Source of the DNA: Opeltia flavorubescens
Taxonomy: Eukaryota > Ascomycota > Lecanoromycetes > Teloschistales > Teloschistaceae
Length of the DNA: 64,000 nt
Direction: 5' to 3'
Assembly: GCA_000442125.1 (NCBI GenBank)
Contig: KE546969.1
Coordinates: 1,860,001 to 1,924,000, forward strand
A program made the translations under genes and the position numbers. Positions 33,485 through 44,771 of the stretch are shown one piece after another. Numbering within the stretch: the first letter of the stretch is position 1; each line of letters starts with the position of its first letter. The notes beneath the pieces are model-generated. The model searched no databases, had not been told where the DNA came from, and saw nothing but the letters and a program-made list of their open reading frames with translations.

Positions 33485-34360
33485 ATGCTTTACCCACAGA
33501 TCTTAACTCTCTTAGCTTCGACTTTACTGTGCATCCAAGCTGCTTCCATTCGCCAAATAGACCGGCGCATAATACCAGGTGGACAGCTAGCCAATTTCTA
33601 CCAAAGCGCCCATAACTTCTGGTTCAAAGATGAATACGGCGGTCGCTATAGCGTGGAACTCGACGCCGAAACTCTCTGTGGCGACGAGATCATCAGCAAT
33701 TACTTCTCAGCCAGCTCGGGTGACAGTAACGCCGATCGTTCGACAACCTTGGCACATATGCTCCAAGATTTTGATGCTGGCTCCAAATCATCTGCGTACG
33801 ATTCGGCCCTGGATGCTTTAGAAGCAGCACAATCCTCGGCTTTTAATCAGTTGAGCGCTTGTAACGAGCTGTCGTATGATGGGACGACGACTATTCGGAA
33901 CTCGGCTGCTGATCGGCATAATTGGATTAAGGCTGCTAATAATGGCTCTATCACGGCCACGATGATCAAGGGCACTGGTACCGTTATCACGGCTGGACTT
34001 AGTCTTACGGCTACTTTTCTGTCCGACCAAGAGGCTAAGCTGGTAACCTCGGCCATTGCAGGAGGAGTGGCGACGGTATTGCTTTTTATCTTGAACGCTA
34101 TAGTCGAATGGGTTAAGAATCAGGGTGCTTTGGATAAGAGTGATGCAGTGATACTTAAGACTTTTGCCGAATGGTCGAGGTCGACGCTTGTGACTACGGA
34201 GCAGGAGCTTATGTGCTATTCAACCCACGACGCTCTTGAGAATGCCAATCAGATTGTTGGACAGGATAGTTCTTCTTTGGGGATGTTTGGGTTGGTTTCT
34301 GGGGACCAAGTAGCCGGGGCATTGAGGACAAGCCGAAGCTGTGGCACTTTGAATTATTAG
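33485..34360 (+). CDS. Secreted protein with internal hydrophobic hairpin, unknown family
   Basis: Single exon, 291 aa. Signal peptide MLYPQILTLLASTLLCIQA, then a dibasic site (DRRI) that could release the mature chain. The middle has two hydrophobic stretches: 'GTGTVITAGLSLTATFL' and 'LVTSAIAGGVATVLLFILNA', separated by a short polar loop, and then a charged amphipathic segment. Cys residues at the edges of the domain (TLCGD, SACNE, LMCYS, RSCGT) can pair. I do not recognise a family. A signal peptide followed by a buried hydrophobic hairpin fits a membrane-inserting secreted protein or a type I/polytopic membrane protein; which one cannot be decided by eye. Confidence 0.75.
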   Translation: MLYPQILTLLASTLLCIQAASIRQIDRRIIPGGQLANFYQSAHNFWFKDEYGGRYSVELDAETLCGDEIISNYFSASSGDSNADRSTTLAHMLQDFDAGSKSSAYDSALDALEAAQSSAFNQLSACNELSYDGTTTIRNSAADRHNWIKAANNGSITATMIKGTGTVITAGLSLTATFLSDQEAKLVTSAIAGGVATVLLFILNAIVEWVKNQGALDKSDAVILKTFAEWSRSTLVTTEQELMCYSTHDALENANQIVGQDSSSLGMFGLVSGDQVAGALRTSRSCGTLNY

Positions 34361-37300
34361 CTTGGATTTTAATTGTCCGTTCCGCCATATGAAATTGGAG
34401 TTGGCGAAGTCAAGCCAAGGCAAACATCTGGGAGTGACCTGTACAGTGAACCAAGTTGTCTAAACGGTGTGATGCAGCAAGACCACTGATCCTAGTGAAC
34501 AACAGCATTTCCAATGTATGAGCAGCTCGTTAGGACTCGTGGATGAGGACCATACCCTGCCGATTTCGCTCACCTTATCAAAAGTATTCAAGCAACACAG
34601 CAATGTGCATTCATGCATCATCTATGACTCGTTATACCGCAGAGTGATCTAATCTTTGCTTACGCCAGTATTGATGAGTCTGCTATTGTGTCCTTCCTTT
34701 TGTTCTTTCCCAAAAGGCTGCCAGGTACTTTCGCCCCAGGGTTCAAAGAACGCGCCTTCGCCGTTCACATGGACTTGATGCCGGAGCATTACTTGGTTGG
34801 TGATATTGCGAGTTGCTGATACGATGCTAAACTACCTACCGTATTGACGAACAAGCGTGTATCGGGTTGTCGCTTCCGCCGACGGGCGATCTGTAGGACT
34901 TCGTATGAACTTGTGAAGATGAGAAATGGGGGACCAATAGGCATTGCGTTGTCCTCATGGTAATTCCTGAGCCGGATAAGGTACTGTCGTAGTTGGGTTG
35001 GTTGTTCCGAGTGTAACGGAGCATTTCGTTCTTGACGTCCTCTATTCGAACCGACTGATCTATGCCGCTGACTGTGACCTGCTTGTCCTCAATCCTATGC
35101 GCACTTTGCTTGTGTACACCTCTTCAACCAATTTCTCCTCTATCTCATTTCCCACTTTCTGCATGGGCTGCTCTCTTAATGCGCCCTCGCCTCATTACAC
35201 CAGATCTTGCTCTGCCAGGGTGTCTTTCCCTGTAAGACTTCAAACCACAGATGTATTTTTCCTTCGAAGTGAGATCTTAGCTGTGTCGGAAACACTCGTC
35301 ATGGGAGATTTAAACAAGCGCCAAAGTGGATTCGGCTTTGGCTGCTTTTGGGGGCTTGCGGGATTCGATGACTGCGTCGCACTGAGGAGTGTTCTTGGGA
35401 GGAGTCTGGTCAATAGACGATCTCCCATCGAGTGCTAGGAGAAAGAGGCCCTACTTCCTGACGTCCATCGCAGCAGCCTGAGTTTGAATAGGTCATTGCG
35501 ACCAGTAGTGACCAGATGCCCATTATTTCTGGTTAAAGCTACGGCTAGGGCCTGGGAATGAAATGCTCGTTGACAGAGGGTTTGCAACAGATGAGGGTAC
35601 TCCGGACAGTCAATATCCGCCAGTTTAAAGATCTAGTATCGAAATGAAAGATGCCTCATCCCCGACCTCGCGGAGACTTTTGCATTTGGATCAAGGGCGA
35701 CTTCAAGAAACTCGCGGTTGGAACGAATAGGATTGGCGATACCTCCGGCAAATAATTGTCTAGCAGCCGATGGCCTGGTGCATTGACAAGATAGTATCGA
35801 CATGATTCGAAAAGAAACCCCCCTCAACACAGATATCCCACCCCAGTATCTCAACAGCATTCATCAAAGCTGAGCTGAGTATCGCCCAACAAGAACACGA
35901 CTCCAGTCTCCACAATCCTATGACTCCTCCAGAGTCTCCACATCATCCATTGAAAGTAGCATCTCTAGGACTCATCTACGTCCCCATGATCCTATCAGAG
36001 CTGAAAGCCCAGCTCCCCAATGTCACCTGTAGCTGGGAGCCACCAACATAATTCTCAACGGCATCTCCCAGGGCTGATAGCTGACGGACTCATTCTAGAG
36101 GTCCCAAGCATCCACTGCAGCTGACCAAGCTTCCATCTCGCTTGTGTTCCGAAAACATCTCTTAGCCGAATTGCTTGACCCTTGCATTTCCGAGCTCGAA
36201 AACCAGCTCCTAACACGAGTACGGGTGAATCTGTACTCATTATGATCTGGATAATGTATCATCCCCCCAGATTTCTAATCGTTCTATGCCCCAAGCAACA
36301 TCCCAGTTGTCTGGGCACAATCATCGCAAAGGCTTTATGAACCTTATACCCTTTTGCGCCTGCTGCCTGCACCCTCATTCATCATTGAGTTATACGGTAA
36401 AATTAGAAATGATTAGGTTTCGACCCAGGATCGATGCCAATACAGTTGTTAGATCCTTAGTCCTTTGATATCAATTTTCCTACATCAATTGGACTCCAAG
36501 GTCTGCAATCCATCCCGTCCAAAGTCTGAATAGTGCCCATTGAGCTGGCACGATTCCTTCATACTCGACTTCCCGCAATAGCAGAGCTGACGGTCTAATC
36601 AACCTTTCAGCCACCAACGATTGCTGGTATTGAGCACCCATAGTAAGCTACTACGACTTACGCGTTGACCAGCCATGACTTATGACCTTGCGCACCAGCT
36701 AGCCGTAGCAATATGAGATACTGTGCATGAGTGACATTTCGCTCCATACGGCCGGGGCATGGGAAGGAGACAGATAAGGCTGACGTTCAAAGCAGTTGAG
36801 CATGGAGACCCCTGTATTAAGACTAACGAAACAAATGATTGATTGGATGTCATGTTCTGAGGAGGATTCCCAAGATAGCTAGTGCTTACGCAGTGTTAGC
36901 TGCGCCCGCCCCTCATTTGGAAAATGGTCCCTAATTTGGTGCTTGACAAGCCATTAACCAATCGGAAGCGTTTCGTCGTCTCTAAAAGAGACTCGCCCAT
37001 TTCCAGGTTTCATAATCTCTGCCCGCACCGACCGGCGTCTACCATGCCTGCTGACAGACGCCTCCAACTTTCTGACCGGAAAGCTTCTTCTCCGTCCTAT
37101 TCTAGAGGATGATCCTGGTGACAGCTCCACAGCCTTGCCGTGCGATACAAACTTGACGGACCTCAAACAAGTATAAGAGATGCCTTGCGCTCTCTCAAGG
37201 AAGTATCTTTCTCTCTATCGCAATCTACATACGTGAACAGCCTTTCCATTGATTTCCTTAGTCGTTTCCTTATTTCCTTATTTCCTTTGTTCTCTTGTGG

Positions 37301-37369
37301 AGTTCGGTCTCTGCCCTCGCTTTTCGTATCTTTCCGAAGTTTTTCTCTGTCCATTGATTCACCACCATC
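34361..37369. other. Long gene-poor stretch
   Basis: Three kilobases without a supported gene. Frames at 34998-35438 (plus) and 35240-35428 and 36055-36240 (minus) carry no motifs. A short protein-like plus-strand piece around 35920-36050 may be a remnant but is too short to place. The last ~200 bp, rich in pyrimidine runs (ctttctctctat, tttccttatttcctt), look like the promoter and 5' leader of the ferritin-like gene. Confidence 0.45.
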
Positions 37370-38383
37370 ATGCACGCCACCCTTCTTACCGCCCTCTCCC
37401 TCCTCCTCCCATCCACACTTGCCCTCCCCACCCTTATCACCCGCGACCTCTCCACCGATGAAGCAGCCAAACTCGCAGTTGGCGGTCCACCCAACGGCGG
37501 CGCACCCAAAGGCATCTCCCAAGCCGCAATCAAAAACTTCCAAGCCGTCAACTTCCTCGAGAATATCGAATCCTCCTTCTTCGAAACCGGCCTCTACAAT
37601 CTTAGCAAAACCTGGTACCACCACAACCCTTTACTCTTTACCGCCATCGACGTCGTCACCAATGTCCACGCTCAAGAGCTCATCCACGTCGCCACAGCTA
37701 AGGGTATCTTAGAAGCCAACAACGCTACGACATTTGATCGATGCGAATACACGTTCCCCGTGGATAACTCTGCCGAGTTCCTGAGCCTTGCGAATATTAT
37801 CACTAGTGTGGGTATTGGCGGTGTCATCAATCTGATCTCAGGCCTCGCGGAATCAGACGCCAAGATCGTGCAAGGTCCTGCTTCTATACTTAGTGCGGAA
37901 GCGAGACATGATGCTTTCTTTAGAGAAGCACTTGGACTTGTGCCTACGCCTACACCGTTTGATACCCGCCTGAGCGCACAGATGGTTCTTAGCTTCGATA
38001 ATCAGTTCATCGTGCCTGGGTCCTGTGGGACGAATATGCCATCTTTCACTCCGTTGCCGGCGCTGAGTATTGTTCCTAGCGAGGAACATCACCATTGGTA
38101 TCAAGTCCCTGCTACTGGGACCGGGGTGTCTGTGAAATTTGCGTTTGATACCGCGGAGGTCAAGTTGAGTGGGAAGCCGCTTTTCGTGGGATGGATCAAC
38201 CAGGCGAATAAGATTGCCTACAGCCCTGCGACCTTAAATGGAGATGGAGTTGTGGAGACGGTAATTCCCGAGGGGTTGGCGGGGATGGCTTTTGGTGCGC
38301 TGACGGAGCAGGATGCTGCGTTGGATGTTAATGCTTTGACGCCGTTTACTTTGGCGGGGCCGGCGCCGGTGCAGATTTCTTGA
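37370..38383 (+). CDS. Rds1-like secreted ferritin-like protein
   Basis: Single exon, 337 aa. Signal peptide MHATLLTALSLLLPSTLALP. The body matches fungal Rds1/ferritin_2-like proteins: 'AIKNFQAVNFLENIESSFFE', 'TNVHAQELIHVATAKG' (the E...ExxH type ligand helices of a four-helix bundle), 'FPVDNSAEFLSLA' and 'ASILSAEARHDAFFRE'. The family was named from a stress-response gene of fission yeast. The C-terminal ~130 residues are beta-rich. It is probably extracellular or cell-surface bound; metal binding is suggested by the conserved acidic/His residues but not shown. Codon use is strongly C-ending in the 5' half, as in well expressed genes. The pyrimidine-rich leader just upstream supports a strong promoter. 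Confidence 0.87.
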   Translation: MHATLLTALSLLLPSTLALPTLITRDLSTDEAAKLAVGGPPNGGAPKGISQAAIKNFQAVNFLENIESSFFETGLYNLSKTWYHHNPLLFTAIDVVTNVHAQELIHVATAKGILEANNATTFDRCEYTFPVDNSAEFLSLANIITSVGIGGVINLISGLAESDAKIVQGPASILSAEARHDAFFREALGLVPTPTPFDTRLSAQMVLSFDNQFIVPGSCGTNMPSFTPLPALSIVPSEEHHHWYQVPATGTGVSVKFAFDTAEVKLSGKPLFVGWINQANKIAYSPATLNGDGVVETVIPEGLAGMAFGALTEQDAALDVNALTPFTLAGPAPVQIS

Positions 38384-40427
38384 CTATGCGGAGTATGGGG
38401 ATTTGGTGATTATATGTCTTTTATGAGTGAGCGACTCTTATTGTGAGCGATGGCATTGTATGGTGTTGGATGGCGTCTTAGTATAATAGTATTTCTAGTC
38501 ATTATTTAGGCAGACTTATTCAATGTCGACGTTCGCTTTTGTGCCTCTGTTAGCCGTATAGCAATTCGATCGGTTTACTCAATGGTATCATAGTCCACTA
38601 CATTATGTAGCAAACGTACCGCTTCAAAATTTGGCTATGGTACCAATATCATCAATATTTATTTCGAAGGAGTAAAATAAACTTATCATGTTTATCGGTA
38701 CACGGTTTCTTTCTTGAGCCCTTTCCCCTGCCGGATAATATCGGACATAGTATAGACATCTTTGGTGGATCAACCAAATCTAGATACCCATCCACTTCAG
38801 CACTACCAGAACGTTGCAACCTCTAGCGTCAACATAATCTATCGACCTCTAACCCAAATTCCACTCCTGGCTCTCCGTCCCACTCAATACCTAAAAATCT
38901 AATAATAAGCCTGTATCTCTCCTTATTTTCTCTCAATATCCTTCTCTTTGACATCAAAACTCCTGCAGTGGCCGTCGATTTCCTAAATACACTCCTGACC
39001 TTCTCATCTATCTTCTGAATGGAGTACAGTAGTCGATGCCCAGGATTCAGGAAACGGCCGTATGCGAAAGCAACAGTTTATATGGTCCCGGTGATAGTGA
39101 CGACTAACTTGATTAGTCTCCACACTAAAATTGCAGCGCGAATGGCCCGTGAGAAGAGTTGGAGGGGGAGACATTCAAGTTCTTCGTGAAGCAAGTCGGT
39201 CTCGTGGTAAAAGGGTATCTTAGGGTGGTAGCCAAAGAACGATCATCGACTACCTGCTGGCGGGTTATAGTGGGGACGTCGTAGTGCACCTTCTGTCAGG
39301 TTTCCTCCCCTTTGCATGTTTGTGAACTGTTTGGTCAATTGCCATTATTTTTGCCAGCATAATATGGAGAAACTTTAGGTTTCCGGTCAGAGACGAGTGA
39401 TTGTTTGATATGTCAAGCACGGTTTCATACTAGTTGTCTGTATCAAGCATTTTATATATCGATGGTTTAAGAGCTTAGAAAGCTGCTAGCACCGGGGTAA
39501 TCTCTATTTTGATCAAAGTGCGCGCAGATAGAACTAATGCAACTTTACTGTTCCAAGTCCTCAATTTCTACACCATCAAGCACCTAAACACTATGCAGGC
39601 GAAATATCCAAAGGCCTCGGCTCGACGAGGGCTTGTGTACGCATCCCTGCCAGCGATTGGAAGAAGCAAAAGTGAGACGCTAATAAGAATGCTACTGACT
39701 GCGAAAGCAAGTACTTTGATTGAGGGCGATGGCAACGAGTAGTAACAACATTCGGAATATTACCCGTGTATATTCTTTGGTATGCCGTTGCCTACGGAGG
39801 CAATCAAAGGTGCAATATTGGCGACGAAATGTAGTAATGTAACTTCAAGAATTCAAGAGAAGCAGCTGTTCTTTTAGCTTAACAAAAAGTAACCCAGACG
39901 TCGCTGAATGAAGGGCCCATACTTACCTAGAAGCTCCTGATAATGTAGCATTCTTGTTAAGGATATGTAGCCGTTGATACTAGTCATGGAAGAGAACATG
40001 GAAGAGAATTCTCGGCACATACGACCATTACACCAGTAGACATCAATTGAAAACCGGAACATCCTCATATATAGGTTACGTATGCTTAGAGGAGATTTGA
40101 TAAAGGCTAAGAAATCAAAACCCATAGCCGTCGATATAAGCGACCAGGTGACGCTACATCCCAAGGCTGATTTAAAGCCTGGACAGAACCGTACTTCCGA
40201 CGCCAATAGAGCACAAAAGGCTAAAATAGGCCAATCTCAAGCCTCATGGCGCGACAAAACTAACAATCAACATCCCTTCGCCACCAGGTCCAAGCCCCTT
40301 TGGATGTATAAGAAAGCGAAGTCTTGGCCATCTTTTACTACTCCACACAACAATTTTTTCCCACCAAATATATAATCTATCTCATCTTGCACAAGCAGTT
40401 CAGTTTTGATCAAATTTATTTGACGAT
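38384..40427. other. Gene-poor stretch
   Basis: Two kilobases, AT-rich. Short frames at 39509-39742 (plus), 39874-40206 (minus) and 40082-40375 (plus) lack motifs. No gene supported. Confidence 0.45.
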
Positions 40428-40921
40428 ATGTCGGTCAGCGATGGAATGTTCACGCCTTTCCTTCCTTGCCCCGATAAACTCCGCACGTGGGACGAACACG
40501 GCAATCGTATCGCTACGCTTGAGAAAGTCAATGGGGAGGTTGTTGCGATACCGTATCATGGTCCTGAGTAACCTATTCTATCCTACCTCGCCTCCAAACG
40601 TCTAATGAAAAATTTTCTGACAAAAAAAAATTTTCTAGGTCAGGTTTAGTACATCCATCAAAATCCGATAACAACGATGGGAATTTACAGGCGAGGAAAG
40701 AGGGCGATGACAATGTTTCGATAACATCCAGACTTAGCGGAACGACTGTTGGCGAACATCAGGCCCGGGGAATTGATGATGGTGGGAAGAAGGACTCGTT
40801 TCTGAGACGGATGCTCCGGAAAAAGAGTCAGGGTAAAGAGGTCTTAGTGGATGCATCTCATGGCGTTAATCGCCCGGCTGCGATACGGCATGGGAACCTT
40901 GCTACGAGTATCTATGACTAG
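40428..40921 (+). CDS. Small intracellular orphan protein
   Basis: Exons 40428-40567 and 40639-40921 join in phase 2 over a 71-nt intron (gtaacc...tctag), 140 aa. The first exon gives 'MSVSDGMFTPFLPCPDKLRT' and 'GNRIATLEKVNGEVVAIPYH'; the second is polar, with 'KKDSFLRRMLRKKSQGKE' as a basic cluster. No signal peptide or membrane segment. The intron ends in a run of nine A followed by ttttctag. I recognise no family. The clean phase, the compact exon 1 and the natural stop argue that it is real despite its size. Confidence 0.65.
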
Positions 40922-41513
40922 GATATGGGATCTAGATGGCGAAAGCTTTAACTTCTGATTGGGCTGTCTGGTATGAATTCCGATCTGGTAAAGAGTTCGT
41001 AGTTCAAGATATATCGGCATGTTTATAGTGTCTGTTTTCTTTTTGAATTGATGAGATTTTCGGTATCTAAGATACCTTATGCATCAAGTATAGCGCTGCT
41101 ACGATGAGACTCGTCAACTGACGTCTCTTTAGATGCGCTAAAATAATATATTTTGTTGAGGTCAAAACCCAAGTTAAGTATCTCGGCAAATGAATTATTG
41201 CGTAGAGGAAATAAAGATATCTTCTTGACGTAGTTGATAATTCCTGAATCAGATCACAAGACGCTGGCGGGAGTCCTTTTCAAAGCTGTAGAGGGTAGAC
41301 AATTTTCCGTTGACTATGTATCGATGGGATTATCTGATGCGTCTGTGCGGGTTCCTTTGAGGGATTTGAGGGAGTCTTCTATGACAAACATCCAGTGGAA
41401 GAATTTACGTCGTGCTTGAAAGACGCTTTGAGGGCTCCTTGAGTGTCCAATCGTTCCATCCAAAGAGGCTCGAAGATTCTAAGCGTTGCTCGAGCATCGA
41501 TTACTTGTGCAAT
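40922..41513. other. Intergenic, convergent gene ends
   Basis: Between the small orphan gene and the 3' end of the second HET gene. A 61-codon plus frame at 41234-41419 has no motif. Confidence 0.45.
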
Positions 41514-43133
41514 TCAGTCAGGTGGTAAGAGCTCCAACCGCCACCAATCGCCGCTACTTTGGTAGATAGCAAGCCCATACTCACCCGGGATTTTTGTCTG
41601 GCGATTTACATTCACGTGGTGTTTACGGTGACCTAGGTGCTCGGCCTTTAGTACAGGTAGGAATTTCAGTGTCGTATCCCTCGATGAGGTCAAGGTATGG
41701 CGCCAGCTGTTGATAGATTCCATCACTGAGGCGCCGTTGGCAAGAGATTGAAGCAGAATCTTATAATCCCCGTATTTCGTGACTGCGTGCTCCAGAATGA
41801 AGACCGGTGAAACTCGATTGGTATCTTCGATAGTGATGACCGCGAAAGCGGGAACACAAGTAAAGTACATGTTTCTGCCTAATATAGGTTGCAGTTTGAC
41901 GTAACCTGGCGGCGTGACATACCAAACGTGGATGCCATCTGGGATGGATATCTCGCTGAGGGACGACTGAGGTGATTTTTCATCAGTAAGAAGTGGCTGT
42001 ATAGGCTCTTTGATATAAACCGTCCGACGATGCAGTTTATCCGAGCTCTGAAAACTTGGGGCAGGAACATGTTGACCTGGTAAGAGCCTTGTAACTATAT
42101 TCGAATAGTCCTTTTTCTCCAAGATGATGACAAAAGGCTTGTCCGTATTGCCCCAGGCACAGTTCAGCGGGCAGAGGAGAGCTTTCTTCGATTGCAAAGA
42201 GCCCTCTTTGATATTAACGTCGAATGTCTCTGTGATATTCGGTGACACTATTTTGTACACGGCTTTAAGTTGAAGCCCTCGATTGGTGACGGTGAAAGGT
42301 GTTCTGTTGTACCTTGGATGAGACAACGGAGAGATGTCGCCACTCCAAGCGAAGCTTCTGGGCGACACTGCGAAGATACCAGACTCTAGTACAGGCTCAT
42401 GCCACGCGAATAGCGACTCATCTTCTATGCTCCGGACGATTTCATGCTGAAGCCTTTGGAATGCCTTCTGGCCTTCTCCATATAACAAAGGCATATTCAC
42501 GTCGAACAATCCCATCAAGCAATAAGCCTCATCTTCCACGCGAGTGGTCTGCCGGTGCGCTGCCCAAGACATCCGTGTGGCAACGCTGGCGTACGGTAAC
42601 CACTTGTGGTCAAGGAAATACGTCTCTTCAATACCAGTCGCCAGGGAAATGTCGTATTTTAGACTCGTCTTGTCACCCACATAAACCCATTTTCGGTCAT
42701 AGAAGGCCACTACGACTGGCGCTAGAAGCTCTTGTAAGGTCCNCCCCCGCCGAAACCACCGACTGCGTCGAAAGGAGGCTCCATCGATCTCAGTCCCATC
42801 CTCACCACGATCAAAGTCGCCCAAGTAGGTATAGCAGCACCTTGCATTGCGGTAATATGCGTACATGGAGTTGATGGCTTCCGATAATTCAGCACTGCTG
42901 GATTTATCAATACAGCACGTGTCGATCCAGATGTACTGGCAATTGTCCAAGGAGGCTAGTTCACAAGCTTTTTGGATTTTCTGGAACCCTTTTAAGAGGG
43001 AACGATATTGGCTTGAAATATCGTGGAAAGAAACCTCTTCCTCGCCCCAAGTATGAGATAAGATGCCGTACTCTTGGCTCCTGTGGTCGATGACATGATG
43101 GAGTTGTAACTCGGTTGTATGAAGTAGATACAT
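41514..43133 (-). CDS. HET-domain protein of HET-E/DUF8212 type
   Basis: Single exon, 539 aa. The HET domain starts at 'YGILSHTWGEEEVSFHDI' and runs through 'IWIDTCCIDKSSSAELSEAI', 'MYAYYRNARCCYTYLGD' to 'SRWFRRGxTLQELLAP'. It is followed by the DUF8212-like block 'SWAAHRQTTRVEDEAYCLMG' and 'LLYGEGQKAFQRLQHEI', the order seen in the HET-E-1-like group. The C-terminal 300 residues are beta-rich and have no NACHT or WD repeats. Role: heterokaryon incompatibility-type cell-death or non-self response. The N at 42743 falls on the codon before TLQELL, where the family nearly always has Trp; an A at that plus-strand base would give it. The frame is otherwise intact. Confidence 0.9.
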   Translation of the reverse strand: MYLLHTTELQLHHVIDHRSQEYGILSHTWGEEEVSFHDISSQYRSLLKGFQKIQKACELASLDNCQYIWIDTCCIDKSSSAELSEAINSMYAYYRNARCCYTYLGDFDRGEDGTEIDGASFRRSRWFRRGXTLQELLAPVVVAFYDRKWVYVGDKTSLKYDISLATGIEETYFLDHKWLPYASVATRMSWAAHRQTTRVEDEAYCLMGLFDVNMPLLYGEGQKAFQRLQHEIVRSIEDESLFAWHEPVLESGIFAVSPRSFAWSGDISPLSHPRYNRTPFTVTNRGLQLKAVYKIVSPNITETFDVNIKEGSLQSKKALLCPLNCAWGNTDKPFVIILEKKDYSNIVTRLLPGQHVPAPSFQSSDKLHRRTVYIKEPIQPLLTDEKSPQSSLSEISIPDGIHVWYVTPPGYVKLQPILGRNMYFTCVPAFAVITIEDTNRVSPVFILEHAVTKYGDYKILLQSLANGASVMESINSWRHTLTSSRDTTLKFLPVLKAEHLGHRKHHVNVNRQTKIPGEYGLAIYQSSGDWWRLELLPPD

Positions 43134-43726
43134 GACTGGACAAGGTCAATGTCCAAGAAAGGCTTATTGCCCAACGTCTGTATCGCGCGAATCCTCGATA
43201 GATATGCTTCTGGAACCGAATAGCTCCTGAAACTGAAACTTGAGTGGTTGTCTCCTTATCACACTATGCGTCTATGAAGGACTGGCGACGAAAAGAGCGA
43301 GAGTTTGTGGTTCAAGTAAGGCAGGTCCAGAAGTGAGAAATCGAGCAAGGCTTCGAGCCTCACTTTGCCCAGCTGTTCCGATTGGCTGTGATTTCGTAAG
43401 ACCTCTTTGAGCCACTAGCTCGCGATTGACCAATTAACCACTTGTATCATGCAAATGGTATTCCTATCCACGACAAGAAATATAAACAAGTTAATCAGTG
43501 GGACACAGCGAGTTGAAAGTATTGAGGACTGGTAATTTACGAATCTACTTAAAGCATACTAAGCCCAACCAGCTTCAGCCGCTAAGCCCCCTTGCCGGGC
43601 CACCATCTCAATCGGGATATGGCTTTGCACTACTCCGCCCCCATCAAACAACCTCAGCCGTTCTTTTATCCTTTCTCCCTTTGGACTTGCACGTTACTTT
43701 GCGCGACTTAGGAATGATACAAAACC
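43134..43726. other. Intergenic, divergent
   Basis: Upstream region shared by the HET gene and the decayed mucin-like gene. No gene seen. Confidence 0.45.
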
Positions 43727-44771
43727 ATGTCGTATAGCATCGTGACGACCACTGTGACAGCCTCGGCGCAAACGACTGGTATCTCCGGTGCCAGCGGTTC
43801 GATCATTGTTGCCCCAATTGCACAAGGCACATTTGGTGTCGAGCCTCAACAAAGCGGGACCCCTAAAGAAAGATAACAAAATAACCACTGCACCATGACT
43901 AGCGCCATTAGGACTCGAACCCAACGTAATATACTAAGCACTCTCGGCACACCTAAGTCTATACCAAACGAATTCCAGCCTCCTGGTGGTATTCCAGTCC
44001 AGCTTTCAAACACCTCCTTAGTACAGTTGGGGGTTTTTTTTACCTCTTGAATATGGTTTTGTCGTGAACAGTGACGTCGCACAAAATCAACTGTTCAGAT
44101 ACCTTCCTGGTGGTCTTTCTTATGTCACCGTCATCAAGGGTGAGAACGTCGTCATGCATTCTCTTCGAGCCTACGACACCAGGGTAGACTATGGCTATAT
44201 TACGACCCTCGCTTTGGTGTTCATGCCTACAGATAGCCTGGATATACTAAGATCCGCAATTCGAGCGCCTGATAGCCCTCTCTACAATAACCTAGATGAC
44301 TCGACTAGAAAAATCTCATCATATATTAATCCTACAATCCCCGTGGACGCAGACGCTATTCTTGGCGCTACCAACCCACCGAATACGACAGCTTCGGCAT
44401 CTTCGAGCCCAGCATTCCCGAGTGCAACGCTTCCCATGTTGGGGTCCCTGAAACCGTCTTGTTCAGGCTTGAACACTGGCGCAAAGATTGGCATTAGTAT
44501 AGCTGTCCCAATACTCGTCGTCGCATTGCTTACGATCTGACTAATTTCCTGGAGAAGACGGAAAGCGTTGGCAACGGTTGGGCCTGGAGAAAGTGAGAGC
44601 AAGATATATGACATTCAAGCAGACGAAAAAGCTTGCGAGCTTGATGTCGAGTATAGCCATGAATCATCTGCAGAAGAAAGACAGGAGCTGTCGGGAGAAG
44701 CGTGGAAGCGCGAGCTAGGTGGACCAGAAATTGCCAAGGAACTTGAGAACACCAATTACAAGGCAGATTAG
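43727..44771 (+). pseudogene. Decayed Msb2-like signalling-mucin gene
   Basis: Reading the plus strand, the order of blocks matches the C-terminal part of fungal Msb2-type mucins: 'PPGGIPVQLSNTSLVQLG', 'QNQLFRYLPGGLSYV', 'VVMHSLRAYDTRVDYGYITT', 'LYNNLDDSTRKISSYINP', an S/T-rich linker, a membrane segment 'GAKIGISIAVPILVVALL', a basic stop-transfer 'WRRRK' and an acidic tail. The frame is broken three times: TAA at 43874-43876, a one-base shift in the ggggg-tttttttt run at 44029-44041, and TGA at 44538-44540 between membrane segment and tail. The long Ser/Thr mucin region that should precede it is missing. Msb2 senses surface signals upstream of MAP kinases; this copy looks non-functional. An intron across the first break cannot be fully excluded. 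Confidence 0.62.

Noticed and set aside
34998-35438. A 146-codon plus-strand frame.
   Set aside because: No recognisable feature; an opposite frame overlaps it.
40575-40640. A direct repeat of aaaaattttct around a run of nine A.
   Set aside because: It lies in the intron and branch/acceptor region of the small orphan gene and is best explained as normal intron sequence.
43860-43925. tRNA-like pieces on the minus strand (a five-pair T-arm around GGGTTCGAGTCC and a D-arm-like GGTGCAGTGGTTA).
   Set aside because: The T-arm-like part precedes the D-arm-like part, no matching acceptor stem or anticodon arm could be built, and the region overlaps the decayed mucin-like gene.
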